This document shows positions 20,672 to 34,327 of a stretch of DNA of 64,000 bases, piece after piece (the first letter of the stretch is position 1; each line of letters opens with the position of its first letter). The translations under genes and the position numbers were made by a program. The stretch lies in the NCBI GenBank assembly GCA_013115135.1, contig JABANP010000030.1, forward strand, positions 62,001 to 126,000, read 5' to 3'. Under the pieces are notes generated by a model. It had not been told where the DNA came from and made no database searches. It saw nothing but the letters and a program-made list of their open reading frames with translations. Source of the DNA: Perkinsus olseni (Eukaryota; Perkinsozoa; Perkinsida; Perkinsidae).

Positions 20672-21951
20672 ATGGATTCGCAGCAACCAGTACCGAGGAA
20701 GAGTAAAACGTTAGCATCTCTCCAGCGGGTGTCGCGTCGCGCTGGGGGCGGCGGGTGATATAGAGATCTGGGGTGGTCGAACGGGAACTGGAAGTGGTCA
20801 CGGCTCACGTGATTCGACTGTCGAATATTGTTATTGTAGTTGGGAAATATTATAGAGTGGTATCTCGAAATGAGCTTGAAATTCAGTATCGAAAATTACT
20901 GCCTGATGTGGTACCCTTGTGTATTGATAGTCATTGGTTTCTACTAAACGCTCACTCAGCTGCCAGTCTTCGCGGTGCTTTGCTAACAATGTCATCTCCT
21001 TCAAAACAAACAAGTGCGGCAGCTGTGACTCTCCCATCGAAGATCGTGGACTGGATCGGTGAAAAAGAAGAGGTACCAGTGATGTGGGCACGTAGCACGA
21101 TCGACCCGGTCTTCCTCTACAGTTGGAATTCGTTTTGATGCGAGTACCTGGTGATATGGATCTTTCTCAACTCGATGGTGTGCCGATCGAACCCGAAGAG
21201 GATGCTCAGGTGAGTTCTATACAAACACACTGCCCACTTGAAGTAGGGAGTGGCACCAGAGATTTCGGTGATCAGCTGAAGTTGAATAAAACATGAAGTG
21301 CATTAGAGTTACCTTCCATTTTCAGCCGATTGCTTTGCCCGAAGGAGTATACCAGGCGGACGCGCAGAAGCATCGCATGATTGCAGTTGCCTCGTCGACT
21401 GACGATACCGCTGGTATACTAGGCCAGGTATGAACGAGCGTAGCCACATCAAAACTGTGTTCATACAATGCTGTGCTCAGGTGTTCCCATTGTTGCCTGA
21501 TAAGTCTAAGGATGCGGCACATCCGAAGGTAGTACGTGCCCAGTGCCCGCAGCTCCGTTCTATTATGGAGGTGAGGTCATTCCATGGTGTGAGTTTTAGG
21601 TGCTCAGTTGTCGCCGACTCCATCGGTTCTCGCGAACTATATCCATCCATAAGGCGAGCAAGTCGGAGCGACCAAGGAGAAAAAGATCTTCTACTACAGC
21701 GGCCAGAAAGAGCATTGTCAAACAACAGGTGAGGACATCACGGAGGGATGAACTCAGTGATCGCAACCTATAACTTGATGCAAGAGGGCTGGTTTAGGCT
21801 CCACGATCCTTCTTGGGGACCTATTCGTATTTGCTCCACGGTCGAGGGAGTAGCTCCGAAAACTCACTCTCCGTCTGGCCGTAGAATCTCTAGCTATGTT
21901 GTGGAAGCTGTGGTATGTGCTTGCTCGTTCGAAGCGAGAACTACGTCTTGA
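20672..21951 (+). CDS. Unrecognised multi-exon protein with basic Ser/Thr-rich stretch
   Basis: Likely start MDSQQPVPRKSKTLASLQRV at 20672, with a donor after the Gly run. A later exon reads SSPSKQTSAAAVTLPSKIVD and WIGEKEE (to about 21,071). After an intron it continues as LEFVLMRVPGDMDLSQLDGV and PIEPEEDAQ, then PIALPEGVYQADAQKHRMIA, then VFPLLPDKSKDAAHPKVV, then a basic exon with KASKSERPRRKRSSTTAARK. All junctions have good GT/AG sites. The phrase LDGVPIEPEE recalls linker regions of some splicing factors, but that is not enough to name it. The probable end is TGA at about 21951. Confidence 0.45.
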
Positions 21952-22066
21952 ACGAATCGATTGATATCATGTTCAACTCAGTAAAACACCCACTCATACG
22001 ATATAGAGAATACATTGACGAAAATCAATCAACTTCTCCACTTCTCTCGCGTGTACCGAAGCCTCA

Positions 22067-22363
22067 CTATTTATTCGACTGTTGAGATAACGTTGCCTGT
22101 ATAGCCTTCGCCTCCTTATTCACCAAATAGGTCTCTTGCCTCCTCAGGCCCTGACCAAGGACGAAGAGTAAGCCTGCCGCCATCGAGGATACTTCAACGT
22201 TGTTTCTACTACCAACAACGCTTGGTGCTATTGTGTTCAGTGATGATTGCTTTATCTCTGGGGTATGCAGTGAAATGATAGAGGGAGTGCCCAAGGATAA
22301 CAAACCGCGGAGTAGTGGATGTACGCCTCGAGAACGCTCAACCCTCCATGCTGGAGCTAACAT
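22067..22363 (-). CDS. Small hypothetical protein, 98 aa
   Basis: A minus-strand frame starting MLAPAWRVERSRGVHPLLRG and ending ATLSQQSNK, in a head-to-head position 75 bases from the exportin start codon. A mildly hydrophobic segment, SSMAAGLLFVLGQGL, near residues 63-77 could be one membrane helix. An internal intron cannot be excluded because several GT and AG sites are in frame. No family recognised. Confidence 0.35.
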   Translation of the reverse strand: MLAPAWRVERSRGVHPLLRGLLSLGTPSIISLHTPEIKQSSLNTIAPSVVGSRNNVEVSSMAAGLLFVLGQGLRRQETYLVNKEAKAIQATLSQQSNK

Positions 22364-22438
22364 TTCAACAGTCTCCTCCCGCTCTGGCACTTCTCCTCTT
22401 GCCGACCTCTCTTGCAGGTTTCTACGGTTGAGTAGTGC

Positions 22439-25400
22439 ATGTCCTTTTCGTTTGATCCGCGAATTCTACTCGACGTATCACAACCCTACACTCCAGAGAA
22501 GGTCCAGGCCTTGGACCAGGTTGTCGCTGCCATGTAGTATTCATAATGGGGGCATAGTGGAGGCGGGAGAATTGCCAGTATAACGCTCGAGTTTCGGCCT
22601 GGGGTTCAGAGACCCCTCGTGGTGGGCCTGAGTAGTAACTTTCTGTATCTGAGCACAGGTCGATTTCTCATTCAATGAGTTGATCGAGAGGCACAATTTC
22701 ATTCTCGATTTTTATAATCGACCTCAAGTTTCAGAAGTAATTACTATGCTGTTCAAAATGAGTGTATAAATAATCTATCATATCGCGACTCGCAAGATCG
22801 TGATATCTATTACACTGGTCACACATGAAAATGATGGTGTCTTTTAACACTGAGATTTCTCCGCGGGAATCACCGACCCGTTGTCACCGAGCCGCTGACA
22901 TCTGGTGAATGCAGGATAGTGAGCACTGCTCAACACAACGTAGGGTGATGCTTCATCTCCGTGATTATTTACGAGGTTCCAACGATGCAATACATATTAT
23001 ACATAGGACCTCAGGTGTAGAGTAGCGCGCCCTCGTTGCGTTAATCTTGCGTATATTCGACAGAGGCACCGAGCTCTCGTGAGCGATTGCGTCTGTTGTA
23101 TCAGTTAGAGAACGCGAAACGTCCATTATGTAGTGCAAACTATTGTCTGTTGTAGTATAAGCTGAAATGCCCTCCTATTAATTGATTCGCTGGAGTCCGT
23201 ACACCTCTAGGTACACTGGCACTCAGGAACAGCGACGCGTCTCGGATGAGGTGTTGAGGACCTTGAAATCCAATGAAGGGTCTTGGAGGCTAGTTGATGG
23301 CATCTTATCGATGAGCCAGGACCCGAACACCAAGTTCTACGTACGTTAAAGTCATGGGCGAATTTATGGCATCTGCGGGAGCAACGCCACTTGGTCGTTG
23401 ACCCATTGCAAATGTCACAGTCGTCCCTGGGGCAGACTTAGGTCGGAAACATTCTCGGTGTTTTTTAGGCTCTCCAGTTATTGAAGGAAGCCATCAATAC
23501 GCGGTGGAATACAATAGGGAAGGAGAATCAGGTAGTGACCGTCAACAGCGAGGAATATGTGGTATATTTGAGTATGGCCACCAAAAAAACGAAATTCGAC
23601 TTTCTTGTTCAAAACGGGTACTGTTTCGAATATCTTGCCAGTAATCAAACCAGATAAATCTTTCGTGAGGTCCTGCATCTCGAATGATAAGAGTTTCTGC
23701 CAATTTTGCACCTCCAGGCATCGACCTATCTCAATTGTTATTACTCTCTTATTCGCTCATCGCTGTCGGCATTGTACTTGTGTTCTTCTATCAGGAAGGT
23801 ATCAAGTCCTATGTAGTGTCCCTGAACATCGAGCTAGCGCAGCGAGGGGCCGACCAGCAGAGTCGCCATTTCCTCATGAAGTTGAACGAGACTTTAGTAT
23901 GCTTGGTTAAACAGGTAAGATGCGCTGATACGGACCCTGCAGGAGACACGTTCTTTCAGGAGTGGCGATTGAATGCATGGGAGTCCTTTATACCGGATCT
24001 GTGTATGCTGGCTTATCCCTACTGATGTGGGTTTAATGACTGAGTGCCAGGTACTTCCGCCAAGAGTTCCCAGAATCTTTGCGAGAACAATCTAAAGATT
24101 CTTCAAATGCTGTCGGAGGAGGTGAGACTGTGTTGGAATAAGGGAGGATGATTAGGATATTGAGAGAACTCGGGAACATCTGCTAGATGTCGTCTAGTGT
24201 GTTGGCACTACGCAAACTGTATGGCCCCGCTCGGTTTAAGTGCTCTTGTTGACCCGCGTTGGATAGCTACGCTGACTGCGCGTTGGTAAGTCTACCGCTG
24301 TTGGGCAGGTATTTGACTTTGGCCCAGAGACGATGACGTCAAGCCGTGTTTTGAAGATGAAGCAAACAATGAGTGCGCAGTTCGCATGCATATTCGATTT
24401 ATGTATTATCCTTTTACTTTCCCGCTAGCGTCAAGTCGTCCTTCACCAGGTATGTTCCTGTTCAAGAGTTACGTGGCTGACAAGAGTTCTGTGAGAGAGT
24501 CCCTTATCAAGACCACCCTCAATACTCTGTCCCACTTCCTGAAATGGATACCTTTAGGATATGTGAGTACTTATGATGATGAGCCAGCGTATGAGATGAC
24601 GAGCTCAAACCATTATGAATGTCTTCGATATCCTCGTGCACTCTGAAACGGATATTCAAGATGATCGTGTGATACGGTGGATGGTGCGAGCTTACCCCAG
24701 GTATTCGAGACCGACCTGCTCCCGACACTACTCGGCCATTTCTGGGATCCTCTCTGCTTCCGGATAGAGTGTGCACGATGTCTCAATGAAGTCGCTTGTT
24801 TGAAGATCGGAGACGACCCAGATTCCGGGAAGTAATACGATGGGGCATCGATTATCATTTTGATAGTAAAGGTATCGTGTACGATAGAATGCATTGAGCG
24901 ACACGCGATGGTTATGCTCTACGATGTGCAACGTACGAGGGCATTCCACCAAACGTATCGACCTGGTATCGACTCTGCCGTAGAACAAGGCGCGCCATTG
25001 GATTGGATCTCCTCTGTATCAACCACTTCGAGAGAAGCTGGCAACTGGCGGTGTCCATGCACTTGGTTTTGTTACTCGGTTCAGATACGAGCCCACTCTG
25101 CTGCAATGCTTCGCTGCTGTTGTTAATAAGCTGCATAGTATTCCGGTGGAGGTCTTCCAGAATTTTGAAGGTCTCAGAGGGCACAACCGAGTATTTTGGG
25201 AAGTGTTCATGAACCAGGTAAGGCTAAATATAGCAGCACTACTCATCTCAAAAGGTCTTCCGCAAACAATCTACTACTCTCGGCGTCGTCAGCTTCCCGC
25301 GCGGATTGACATGGAGCTGAGTGCGAATTTTTGCTGGATAGGATGAGGTGCGGTATCTCGACGCCTAACTGCCTTGCTCATCGTCGAGTTATTTTTGAAT

Positions 25401-28400
25401 TCCTGACATCGCAGTGTTGAATTTCGACCGCCAAAGAATCGTCTGTTCACAGTAATGGTTCTCAGTTGTCCTTGCTCCTCACTAACTTCATTCGCTGCAA
25501 CATGAAAGCGGTTGTCGGGGTAAGTACCAGTGATGCTGCATGTTCAAACTGCATCGACGCTTGATGAGGCTGTGTTCAGGCATATGAGATCACGGGCCCG
25601 GCCCTTGCCACTTTGGCGAAGATCTCTACCTTACCGAACGAGGAGATTTTCAAGATCTGTGTTGAGTTCTGGCAAATGTTTGCGGCTCAGCTGTAAGGTG
25701 TCTTCTTCCGGTCGAGTTTGCCTGATGGAAGTGCTCAGTTATCTTGATCGAGAGAAGGCCCGTAAGGAGCAGAGCCAGAAGATGAAGGCCAGTGGAGACC
25801 AACAACAACCGCCGCCGCTGATGCTCAGGTAAGCATATTTCATCAATAAACCTTCATTACGCATGTATAAGGAAACTACCTATGGTGGAATAGGGAGAGC
25901 AGGCAGCTGCAGAGCTAGCTCCCTTTTTACACACTTTGCTGAAGTCTGTCGTACACCGTCATCATCTGCCGCACAATCGCAGGGATGGCTTCGCGCAGCG
26001 CGATTATTTGTTTTGTATCCTTCAGTTTGAGCGGATCTACTGGGATGTCAGTCGACGTAAAGGCCACCGGCGGGGGGCATGAAGAGGAGATCGTCGCGAA
26101 GTATCAACCAATACTAGACAACGTAAGTTTGCCAGAAGACTCGCTAGCTCGTGGATGGTCGTCCTAGGTTCGGAGGGTTATGATCACGAGGATGGCGAAA
26201 CCCCCGGAGGTGACAATTAAGGAAAATGAGGACGGCGAAATCGTAAGCTAGAGGGTTCGAATGTGAACTCCGAAAAGGGGGCTCGAGTTCGCGGTGTCTC
26301 GAACGTGGATTGCTGGATGCAGCACGCTAGGGGTGCCTAATAGGCACTGCCTATTGCCCTGTACACTCTTGCGATATAAAATTGTCGAAGATCTCATTTC
26401 ACTTGCACGATCACGAAATTCTGCGTGAAGCGGCATTTCTTACCAATGCATTCCTCACTAGCTCTCCCCAGCTGCAGTTCGCTATTACGCAACCACTTTC
26501 CTACTATTCTGGCAGACCCTGCGTGACTTCGTGTCACGAACAATGAGGCCTCTGGGGATGGTCTCGCGTTTGCAACTTTCCTTCAGTCGTGGATCTGTAT
26601 CTTATTCGGGTCAGCATTTGGCCGCCCTCTCCTCAATATTTTAACTGGATATATGTTGACTCCGGGCAAGATGTCTGCGGCAATGTTCGGCGTGCACTGT
26701 AGGTGCGCGAAGGGGAGGTAGACACAGACGAACTAGCGATGTATCGAATGATGAGACAGTGTTTGATCTACCTAACTCATTTGGATCCTTCCAGCATGGT
26801 GAATATTATGATGGACATCCTCAGCGAGTAAGTCTCCGGCGCTAGGTATATCATGAACGTCATCACTGCTAGGTTTGGGACCAATCAGATTGCTGCTGAT
26901 CATAGAAACAGTGAGTCCCCAGCAGATTGGAATTGCGGCTTACTCAGTCGTCTGTGCTGGTGAGGCCCCCTCTTATACGTGGCGCCCTCAAGTCCTTTCT
27001 TTAGGTCGGTGGGCTCGATCTCGGGTGCTCTACCTGAGCACGACGAGAAGATGTTTGTCGTAAGTGCTCCTTTTGGAAGAGTCAGGTTGCGAATCACCGC
27101 CATGCTCATCAGGTCAACGTCATTAAGGATCTTCTCACACTGTGCGAGATCAAGAGAGGTGTTGAGAACAAGGCGATGGTGGCGTCATGCTTGATGTAGG
27201 CCTGCCTTTCACTCTCTGCCGTGGTATGCGGCTCGCGTGTCGTCGCCCTGCACGTGTGAAACTTCTCGATTCTTCCGGGTGATACGTATCTCGCAGGTAC
27301 GTCGTTGGGCAGTATCCGCGCTTCCTGAAGGCTCACTGGCGGTTCCTGAAGAGTGTCGTCAACAAGTTATTCGAATTCATGCACGAGCAGTTCCCAGGAG
27401 TGAGTGGAGTTCGTCATTTTGTCGATAATTAAGTGCTATCAGGTCAAGGACATGGCCACGGATACATTCTTGAGGATCTGCCAGAAGTGTAGTAAGAAAA
27501 TGGTTATATTGCAGCCAGGAGAGACCTCACCTTTCGTCAATCAAGTGAGTGCGGGGGTGGATTTAATCTTCGCGATGCGCTCAAAGTGGACCACGATCGG
27601 TTGACGAACTTGCGACTACTTCTACGACAGCGCAGGGTTTCACACTCAGCGGCTTTCTTGTGGTGAATCGTCTTCCCTATTATTTCTCCCGCGTAGGTGA
27701 TTGAGGCCATACCCCGAGAGACTGCCGATCTCGACGTGCTACAGCTGTGTAACTTTTACGAGGCTATGGGGAGAATGATATCCGGTAGAAACAATGTTAG
27801 TTTGGCAGAATGGGTTTGAGCGTGGAAAGGCTCTTGGGGGCTCGTACTCTCAACCTTCCGTGGAGGTTGGGAGATTCTTGCTTATTGGGCATGTCTAGTT
27901 CTTCTCAGCGATTCCCGAGATCCCGAAGCAAACCAACTTAGTGAACCAGACCATGGCGGACGTACGGTCGAAGTGGCAAGCCGTGATAAAGCGCGCATCG
28001 TTCGGTGATGAGCGTATATTAGCAGAAGACCAGCAAGTAGGGTATAGTTGGTGTCGCACTGTTGACGCTTACCTCTTCAGGCGATCCGCACGATATCGGC
28101 CATACTTCGGTGTTATGAGCGCATGGCTGTTGGAGTTGGCATTGCTAGTGGCGAGGCGATAAAGGACATTTACAGTGACGTGCTACTGGTAATGTTGTTG
28201 TCATTAGTGCACTTCAAAGATTCTTTGTGCTTGGGCTTTATAGGTTTTGAGCTTATATGTATGAAATCCGAAAGCCATAATAGTGTGTATTGTGAATGTG
28301 GTCTCTGGCTTGAATCTTTATAAACCTTCATGGGAAGTAGCAGACTCTTCCACAGGCTAAGTTCGGGTTTCTCAATAAATACTGGAGGTTGAAGGCTCTC

Positions 28401-30197
28401 TGTATAGCGAACACCCCGGGCAGTGACTGCACGGTGAATTAGCGTGCTCGTCAGGGTACTTCGTGTCACAGGTATACAAGCTCTATTCCCAATGCGTCGG
28501 AGCATCTCGTGGATCGTCGGCGATGTTCTCATGGGAGAATGTGAAGCTCATGCGGAAGGTAAGAGGCCCCACTGGATCCTTTTAATAATGCTATTTGCAT
28601 GCAGGTCAAGCGAGACGTGTTGAGGCTGGTGCGTTCCTTCGTGGACTCGGCGGTGGCCGAGCAGGAGAAGATGAAGGCTGCTCACATGCAGCTCCCTGGT
28701 GGGTCATGCTTCTCCAACGATACTTGATAACTCGTGCTCGTCTCATCCGTGGCTCCACTTTGGTCTGGACTCCTTTCTCGTGCCGACTGCGTTCTATACA
28801 GATGATGTCTGCGTGTTGATCTGTTCGCACTTCATCCCGCCAATGCTGGAACCGGTTTTAGTGGATTATAACCTAGCGCCGCCCGAAGGACGAGATCCCG
28901 AAGTAAGCTCTGCGCAAGCTGAGATTGTGAAAAGGCCGCGTTACTTTCAGGTGCTCAATCTCCTCACGACCATGTGTTCGCGTTTGTCCAGCTCCGTGGT
29001 CGGTATGCTTCCTATGATGTTCGACCAGGTCTTCGAGTCCACCTTAGGAATGATCAAGGACGACTTCACATCGTGAGCGGACGCCCTCTCAGAGTCGGCT
29101 ACATCCTCTCTCTTGCAGGTTCCCTGACCATCGGCTGGCATTCTTTCAACTGCTCAGCGCCGTTAACGAGAAGTGCTTCGAGTCGTTGTTCCTTTTGCCA
29201 AGCCAGGACTTACGGTTATTCGTCGAATCTATGGTAGGCATACTTGTGTGAGGTAGCGTCGTTTTATCCGAAGATTGATGTAGGTTTTCGGTATCCGACA
29301 CGAGCACCCTACGATAGCAGACATTGCGCTCAAACTCCTATCAAAGTGAGCACAGCGCCATGGGTTGGCGTGCGGGCCTTTTCAAACACGACGCTCCCAT
29401 CCACTGAGTGTTGTGGCATATTCACAGCGTGTAATTTCTCTTCATGCAGGTTCCTGACACAGGTGATGGCTAACCCGAACCTGGCTCAGTCATTCTTCTC
29501 CGAGTATTACGAGAATTTACTGAAACAGGTCAACTTATTCGTCGCCGTGAGCTCGGCTGGGCTGAGTGTTGGTCCCTAGGTCCTGTTAGTAATGACCGAC
29601 CGACATCACAAGTCGGGATTGCGACAACAAGTCCAAATCTTGGCAATGCTGATATCTGTTGCGGCGAACTCGCAATCGGCTAACATGCCAAACAAAGAGC
29701 GTGAGTTCACAGCAGCTGTTACGGAGTTGTATTTTGAAGGGGACTAATTTTCCAGATACAATGGAGTTTCTTGTCGGAGTACTTGCTTCTTCCTTCAACA
29801 CAACTACTCGAGTGAGTCTGGTCGCAATATGCAATACTCTAGCATGAGCTCCCTTCAGATTGAGTTGGAGGCGTTTGTACTGTCACTGTTCGCTAAGTGT
29901 AATGGTCCACCACAAGAGTTTACTCGATGCGTAAGTCTTATGCCCATCAATCGTGTGCGTTCCATGCAAAATTCCGTGATTCAGGTCCAAGACTTCTTAG
30001 TGGGCCTTCGGGAGTTCTCCGGAACGACCCCCGAGGAGCTCGACACGTACGAGCAGGATAAGCGTAAGCGCCTCGTGCACACGTTGTCTCCTATTGATCA
30101 CGACGTTCCTCTAGTTCCTAACGTCCGACGTTCCTATCGCCTTTCCGATTTCTTATGTGTTATCAAGGGCGTGACTCTTAGGGAAAGCGCTAAATGA
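22439..30197 (+). CDS. XPO1: Exportin-1 (CRM1/XPO1)
   Basis: Exportin-1 is the Ran-dependent nuclear export receptor for leucine-rich export signals. About 36 exons could be joined in frame. The first are 22439-22533 ([20 protein letters not shown]), 23211-23340 ([14 protein letters not shown]), 23469-23531, 23795-23914, 23960-24002, 24051-24121, 24309-24402, 24450-24562 ([12 protein letters not shown]), 24701-24831 and 25085-25217. Later ones include 26873-26959 plus 27005-27059 ([18 protein letters not shown]), 27297-27399 ([20 protein letters not shown]), 27443-27544 ([16 protein letters not shown]), 28951-29072, 29284-29345 ([14 protein letters not shown]), 29450-29546 ([18 protein letters not shown]) and 29985-30197. 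The product is about 1,080 aa, close to the family norm. Only exons near 25.9-26.1 kb are uncertain. Intron 1 is 677 bases. The start codon lies 23 bases after cctctcttgcag, a likely trans-splice acceptor. Confidence 0.95.
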
Positions 30198-30820
30198 GCT
30201 CCTACAAGGTCGAACTGTGCAAAACGAAGCAGCCAAGGCCGAGTTCTTACAAATGGACAAGATGGTCCCTGGTCTTGTACCACAGTAACATGCCGCGATC
30301 TCGCTTGTGAGATTTGTCAGAAGCTGGATCATCTTGTAGGTATCATCCCTTGCGCGATGGCCAGTGAGCCTACTGGTCTTGCAAGAGCTTCCCGTATTTG
30401 GGAGCTTGAACGTACTTACTGACAGCTTATACGATTCATTCGCTGAGTGTTTCTATACCGATGAACTATATTCGTGCGTTGAGTAGCGGCTCCGTCAATT
30501 GGTTACTCTTTGAAGGAGGGACGAGCAGTTCCACTGTGAAGAAATATCCGAGGGGCAATCCCCGGGCACTGCCAGGGGGGCAGGTGAGTCTGCTCCCGCC
30601 TTTCGTCCCTCCGGACTTGGAATAGAAGTGGCCTACTTGCTATCACATTCCTGCTGTTGAAAGACAGGTAGGGTTCAATATCCGATGCATCGACTCGATG
30701 CCATTGAGCCGAGGAGGAAAACGGCAAAGGACTATACGCGGTCCCTCAACCCGAATCGTGGTTCGCAATCAGTAAGGGTTACTTGCTTCGGTCATCCGCC
30801 GACCGTAGGGCATGCATCGT
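30198..30820. other. Intergenic between XPO1 and a minus-strand gene
   Basis: No well-supported gene. A minus-strand frame at 30503-30727 is open but I cannot link it by splice sites. It could be the 3' end of the minus-strand family gene that follows. Confidence 0.3.
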
Positions 30821-30821
30821 T

Positions 30822-32308
30822 TCATCCATGCTGGTAGTGATGAACGCAACAGGAGAATGCCGAGCTATGAGAGAAATAGAGAGCGAGAAGCACCGTAGCC
30901 GCAGGATGGGTTAATGCAGTAAAACCAGTATTGGCAAAATGCGTGTAGGCGGATATGGACTCGTCTATGAACGTCGTGCATAACTTCGGAAGTGTAACCT
31001 TGGTCATAGCACTGTTGAAGAGCGATGTAGCTCTAGAGCTCGCTACTGCGAAGAACCGCCTCGTCGTCGATTCTAGAGAATCCCTTCTCTCAGCCTGATC
31101 GGGGATTGCGTGTCGAAGAGGGATGATGTCACGCATTGCCTCTGAGCTTCCAACACAGCAGCTCTAGATCCCTCGTTGACGTCATATTTCTTCAGATAAC
31201 TCTTCATGGTAGGAAAGTCGGATAACTAAGAGGAATGACCTATGGAATACTCTTTATCGGAACCCGTTACATCCACGCCAACTATCGGCAAACGGGCTGC
31301 TACCAACACGGGCATTAGGGCCTTAAGGGCCATGTACCCCAGGGGGCCTGGACCCAATCTTCTCTCGTTAAAGTAGTCAGAGAAGGAGTGAGAAAAGGAG
31401 TACCTGAGAAAATCCATCGTATCGACGGAATTCTAGATCAAGCCAGCAGATCACGAACTAAAATCTGAAAATCTAAACCTCCAGGATAGTGAAAAAGGGG
31501 CGATAAGTTCAAAGCTTGCAACGTATTCCATCTCACTTCCGAGACTTCGTTTCTCAAGCACTCACCCTGGTATAAACTCCCTTATGTCGTATTCTTTAGT
31601 TACTGACTCGACGGTCAGCTCGTCAACATACCACAAACTTTCGGACAGGTTTACAAGCTTGAAGTCCTTGGCAAGCCTCTCCAACAGGGCAAGATGATCG
31701 TCACGGTAACGACCCGTGCGAAAAAATTTGCGGCAAGCCTACAAGATGAATCCTACAATGTCCGTGTAAAACCCATCAACTACTGAGTTCTCTAATAGCT
31801 TCCGTAGCCCCTTTGGGAGGCGACGGCCTGCTAGGATATACACGAAAACGCCTCGCTGCGGGGTCGCGACGGATACCTAGAGAAAGAGTAACCGCAGTGA
31901 CACTTCGAAATTCGCTCTCTCGCACTGCATGAATTCCTGGCTGTTCAAAGTTGCACTCCACTCCGAGGCCCACCATGTCTTGAGACTTTCTGATCGAGAT
32001 GGAACAGCGTGATTTATGCGGGTGATCGGAACTGGAGGAATAATTACAATATCTCGACTATCTCTTGGCTCTCCACTTCTCCTGCCAATTCGTTAATGAC
32101 CTTAGTGCACTCAAACCTCACTGTATCCAGGTTGCACATGGATTCCGGTTGGCCTGGGGGGCACGCCAGAGTCATTTGCATTAAAGGTCAACGTAAGCTG
32201 CGATATGTCGTATCGGTAATACCGAGTCTCACTATCCCCCACATCCGGCGATGAGGGCAGCGAGGCACTTCTACTTTCGTATGAGACTAGAAGGAGGCTA
32301 GCGAGCAC
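30822..32308 (-). CDS. Unknown-family paralogue A
   Basis: First of three related minus-strand genes (others at 32517-34327 and 39050-40640). Exons that align with the siblings, in order from the 5' end, are MCNLDTVRFECTKVINELAG then EVESQEIVEIL (about 32,130-32,050); VSVATPQRGVFVYILAGRRL followed by PKGLRKLLENS (about 31,880-31,790); a stretch RDDHLALLERLAKDFKLVNL (about 31,700); and GYMALKALMPVLVAARLP (about 31,330). The N-terminal stretch YESRSASLPSSPDVGDSETR is hydrophilic. It looks cytosolic or nuclear. No known domain recognised. Exon limits are approximate and the last exons toward 30.8 kb are uncertain. Confidence 0.5.
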
Positions 32309-32516
32309 TGGATTAGCTTCCTGCGAAAGCCTGCCGTCACCGCCGGCGTCACGTCACGACGATCCAGCCACCGAGCGCCAGTTGGGTGACACGAAGAATT
32401 GCCCTCCGTGGTCGGCATTAATGACTTTGAGAACACTGGATCGTCCCGCCGGTGAACATCAACAAAGCCGTCATGGACTCACAGCCAAGTTATAGCCATC
32501 GAAAGTTCGTGAAGGA

Positions 32517-34327
32517 TCAACGGCGCTCCTTAGCTGGCGGTTCTCCACCAACACTGGACTTCTTCGGAGGAACCTCTCTCCCAGCCTGGGAATCCCCACT
32601 CTGAGGCTTGCCTCCACCACTCTGTTCGCTGCTAGTTTCGCAGTTTTCGCTTGTTTGCTCGTCGCTTCGGTCGCTAGTGTACTCGGGCTCGCTCCCGCTC
32701 TCGGACTCGTCAGTGTTATGTGGGTGCTTGTCGTATGAGCTCATGTAGCGTAGTTCACCTGACAGGAAGCATCAATCTGTCTTGTCATTTATGAGCTTCC
32801 GACCAAGAGGAGAGCTAGTTGGTGAATGAGCTAACATCGAATATGAATGAGAGTCGGATACTCACGTCGGGTCTGTTCGTCTGGTGCAACCACCCCAGAG
32901 TGCCCATCGGCATTATACTTTGTGATATAGGTCAGCATCCTATCAAAGTCGGCCGTCTGATCAGAGAAAGAAGATACTACTGGCTACTGGAAAACGCGAT
33001 ACCCTACGTTCAAACCGAAAAGGCCTCTATCAGCTGCAACTAACAGGGGTACCAGAGCGTCCATGGCTAAGTACCCCTCACGGCCTGGAGTCAACTTGCT
33101 GACGGCAAAATAGTAGAAACCCTCCTTGCTGACACGAGGAGCACAGTGAGAACAATCCACGGTGGATTCCGGAAGCGATCTTGGAAGGCGTGAACATATT
33201 TCGTCAAATTGCTCTTCAGGAGTAGTTTTTGCCAGGCACTCACTCAGACTGGAACACTTTCATGCCCACGGATCTTCCGGCTGAATGCACATCGCCGCCT
33301 TCGATATCATGCAAGGTGTCGAAGAGACGGGGCAGCCTGTTGCTCTTGAGTGCTTGCAGTCGATCTTCGGGTACGCAGCAGATTACCTTGACGCAGGCCT
33401 GCGAAGAGGAATGCCATCCGTCACTGATAAATGACCCGCAACGCTGAGTGTACGAAATGATGAAGAGAACAGTCGCCTGATTGAATATTAACTCACTCTG
33501 TTGTGCAGTAACCTCCAGAGCCCCTCTGGAAGCCAATAATCCCCGGGACTCCCTGTTGGTCGTAGAATATATATGAAGACACCTTCGCTGACGGTTGCGA
33601 CGGATAGCTGATGCGGATGGAGTCAATCGCATGCAGGAAATTTTCGTGTTTTCCGGTACCGCTTGGATCCCTTCCTTTTTGTCATGGGGACGCACGCCCA
33701 GACCGACGACGCGTTGGGACTTCCTGTGATAAAAAAGGACGGCGATTAACGTTATGAAAAGCCTAGCTTGCTCCGACGATTACAACATCTCGGCTATTTC
33801 GGTCGGTTCTGCGTCCCCTATTCTCTGGTTGATGATCATGGTCCACTTGAAGCTCACTGTGTCGCAATCACGCCTTTCCGGTGGAAGGTCGGCGTAAGAT
33901 CTCTGTGCCATTCGGTTCAAAAAACTCGGAACTTCCGAGTCGGAAGACGCCTTCGCTCACTGGGAGGCTCACGTCCATCCGAGAGCGTGCCTGATCATGT
34001 GGAGGGTGGCCCAGTCCGGGTCCGGCTCACTGTGGACCGGTCTCTCGTATTGCACCCTATAAACTATGATTGGGGATCTTGCAACAAGACGTGCAGCTGG
34101 CGCAATTTCAAATAACTTCCAGAACATGCTCGACCTAACATTCCGGCCAGGGCGCTAATCTCAATCGGCGTGCGACCTCAGGGAAAGTCAATAGCGCTCG
34201 ACTTACTGGTGCAGAGCTCGCCAAGGAAATAGATTAGCTTCGGGCGATCGTTGACATAATCTTCGCTCAAGCGTTGGGATTCCCAACTTGTGAAGCGGGA
34301 GACTGCCGCGACGCTGGAAGCCATCAT
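32517..34327 (-). CDS. Unknown-family paralogue B with Ser/Glu-rich tail
   Basis: The start MMASSVAAVSRFTSWESQRL (34327) continues to LIYFLGELCT and a donor gtaagtcg. Conserved exons are CDTVSFKWTMIINQRIGDAE then PTEIAEML (about 33,860-33,775), LSVATVSEGVFIYILRPTG with WLPEGLWRLLHNR (about 33,600-33,500), and ACVKVICCVPEDRLQALKSN (about 33,400). Next come STVDCSHCAPRVSKEGFYYF and GREGYLAMDALVPLLVAADR (about 33,150-33,030). The last exon (32744-32517) is a charged tail, SSEQSGGGKPQSGDSQAG, ending PPAKERR. Shared exon structure with the other two copies shows duplication. The family is unrecognised. Its 5' end faces the carboxypeptidase gene at 34701. Confidence 0.55.
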
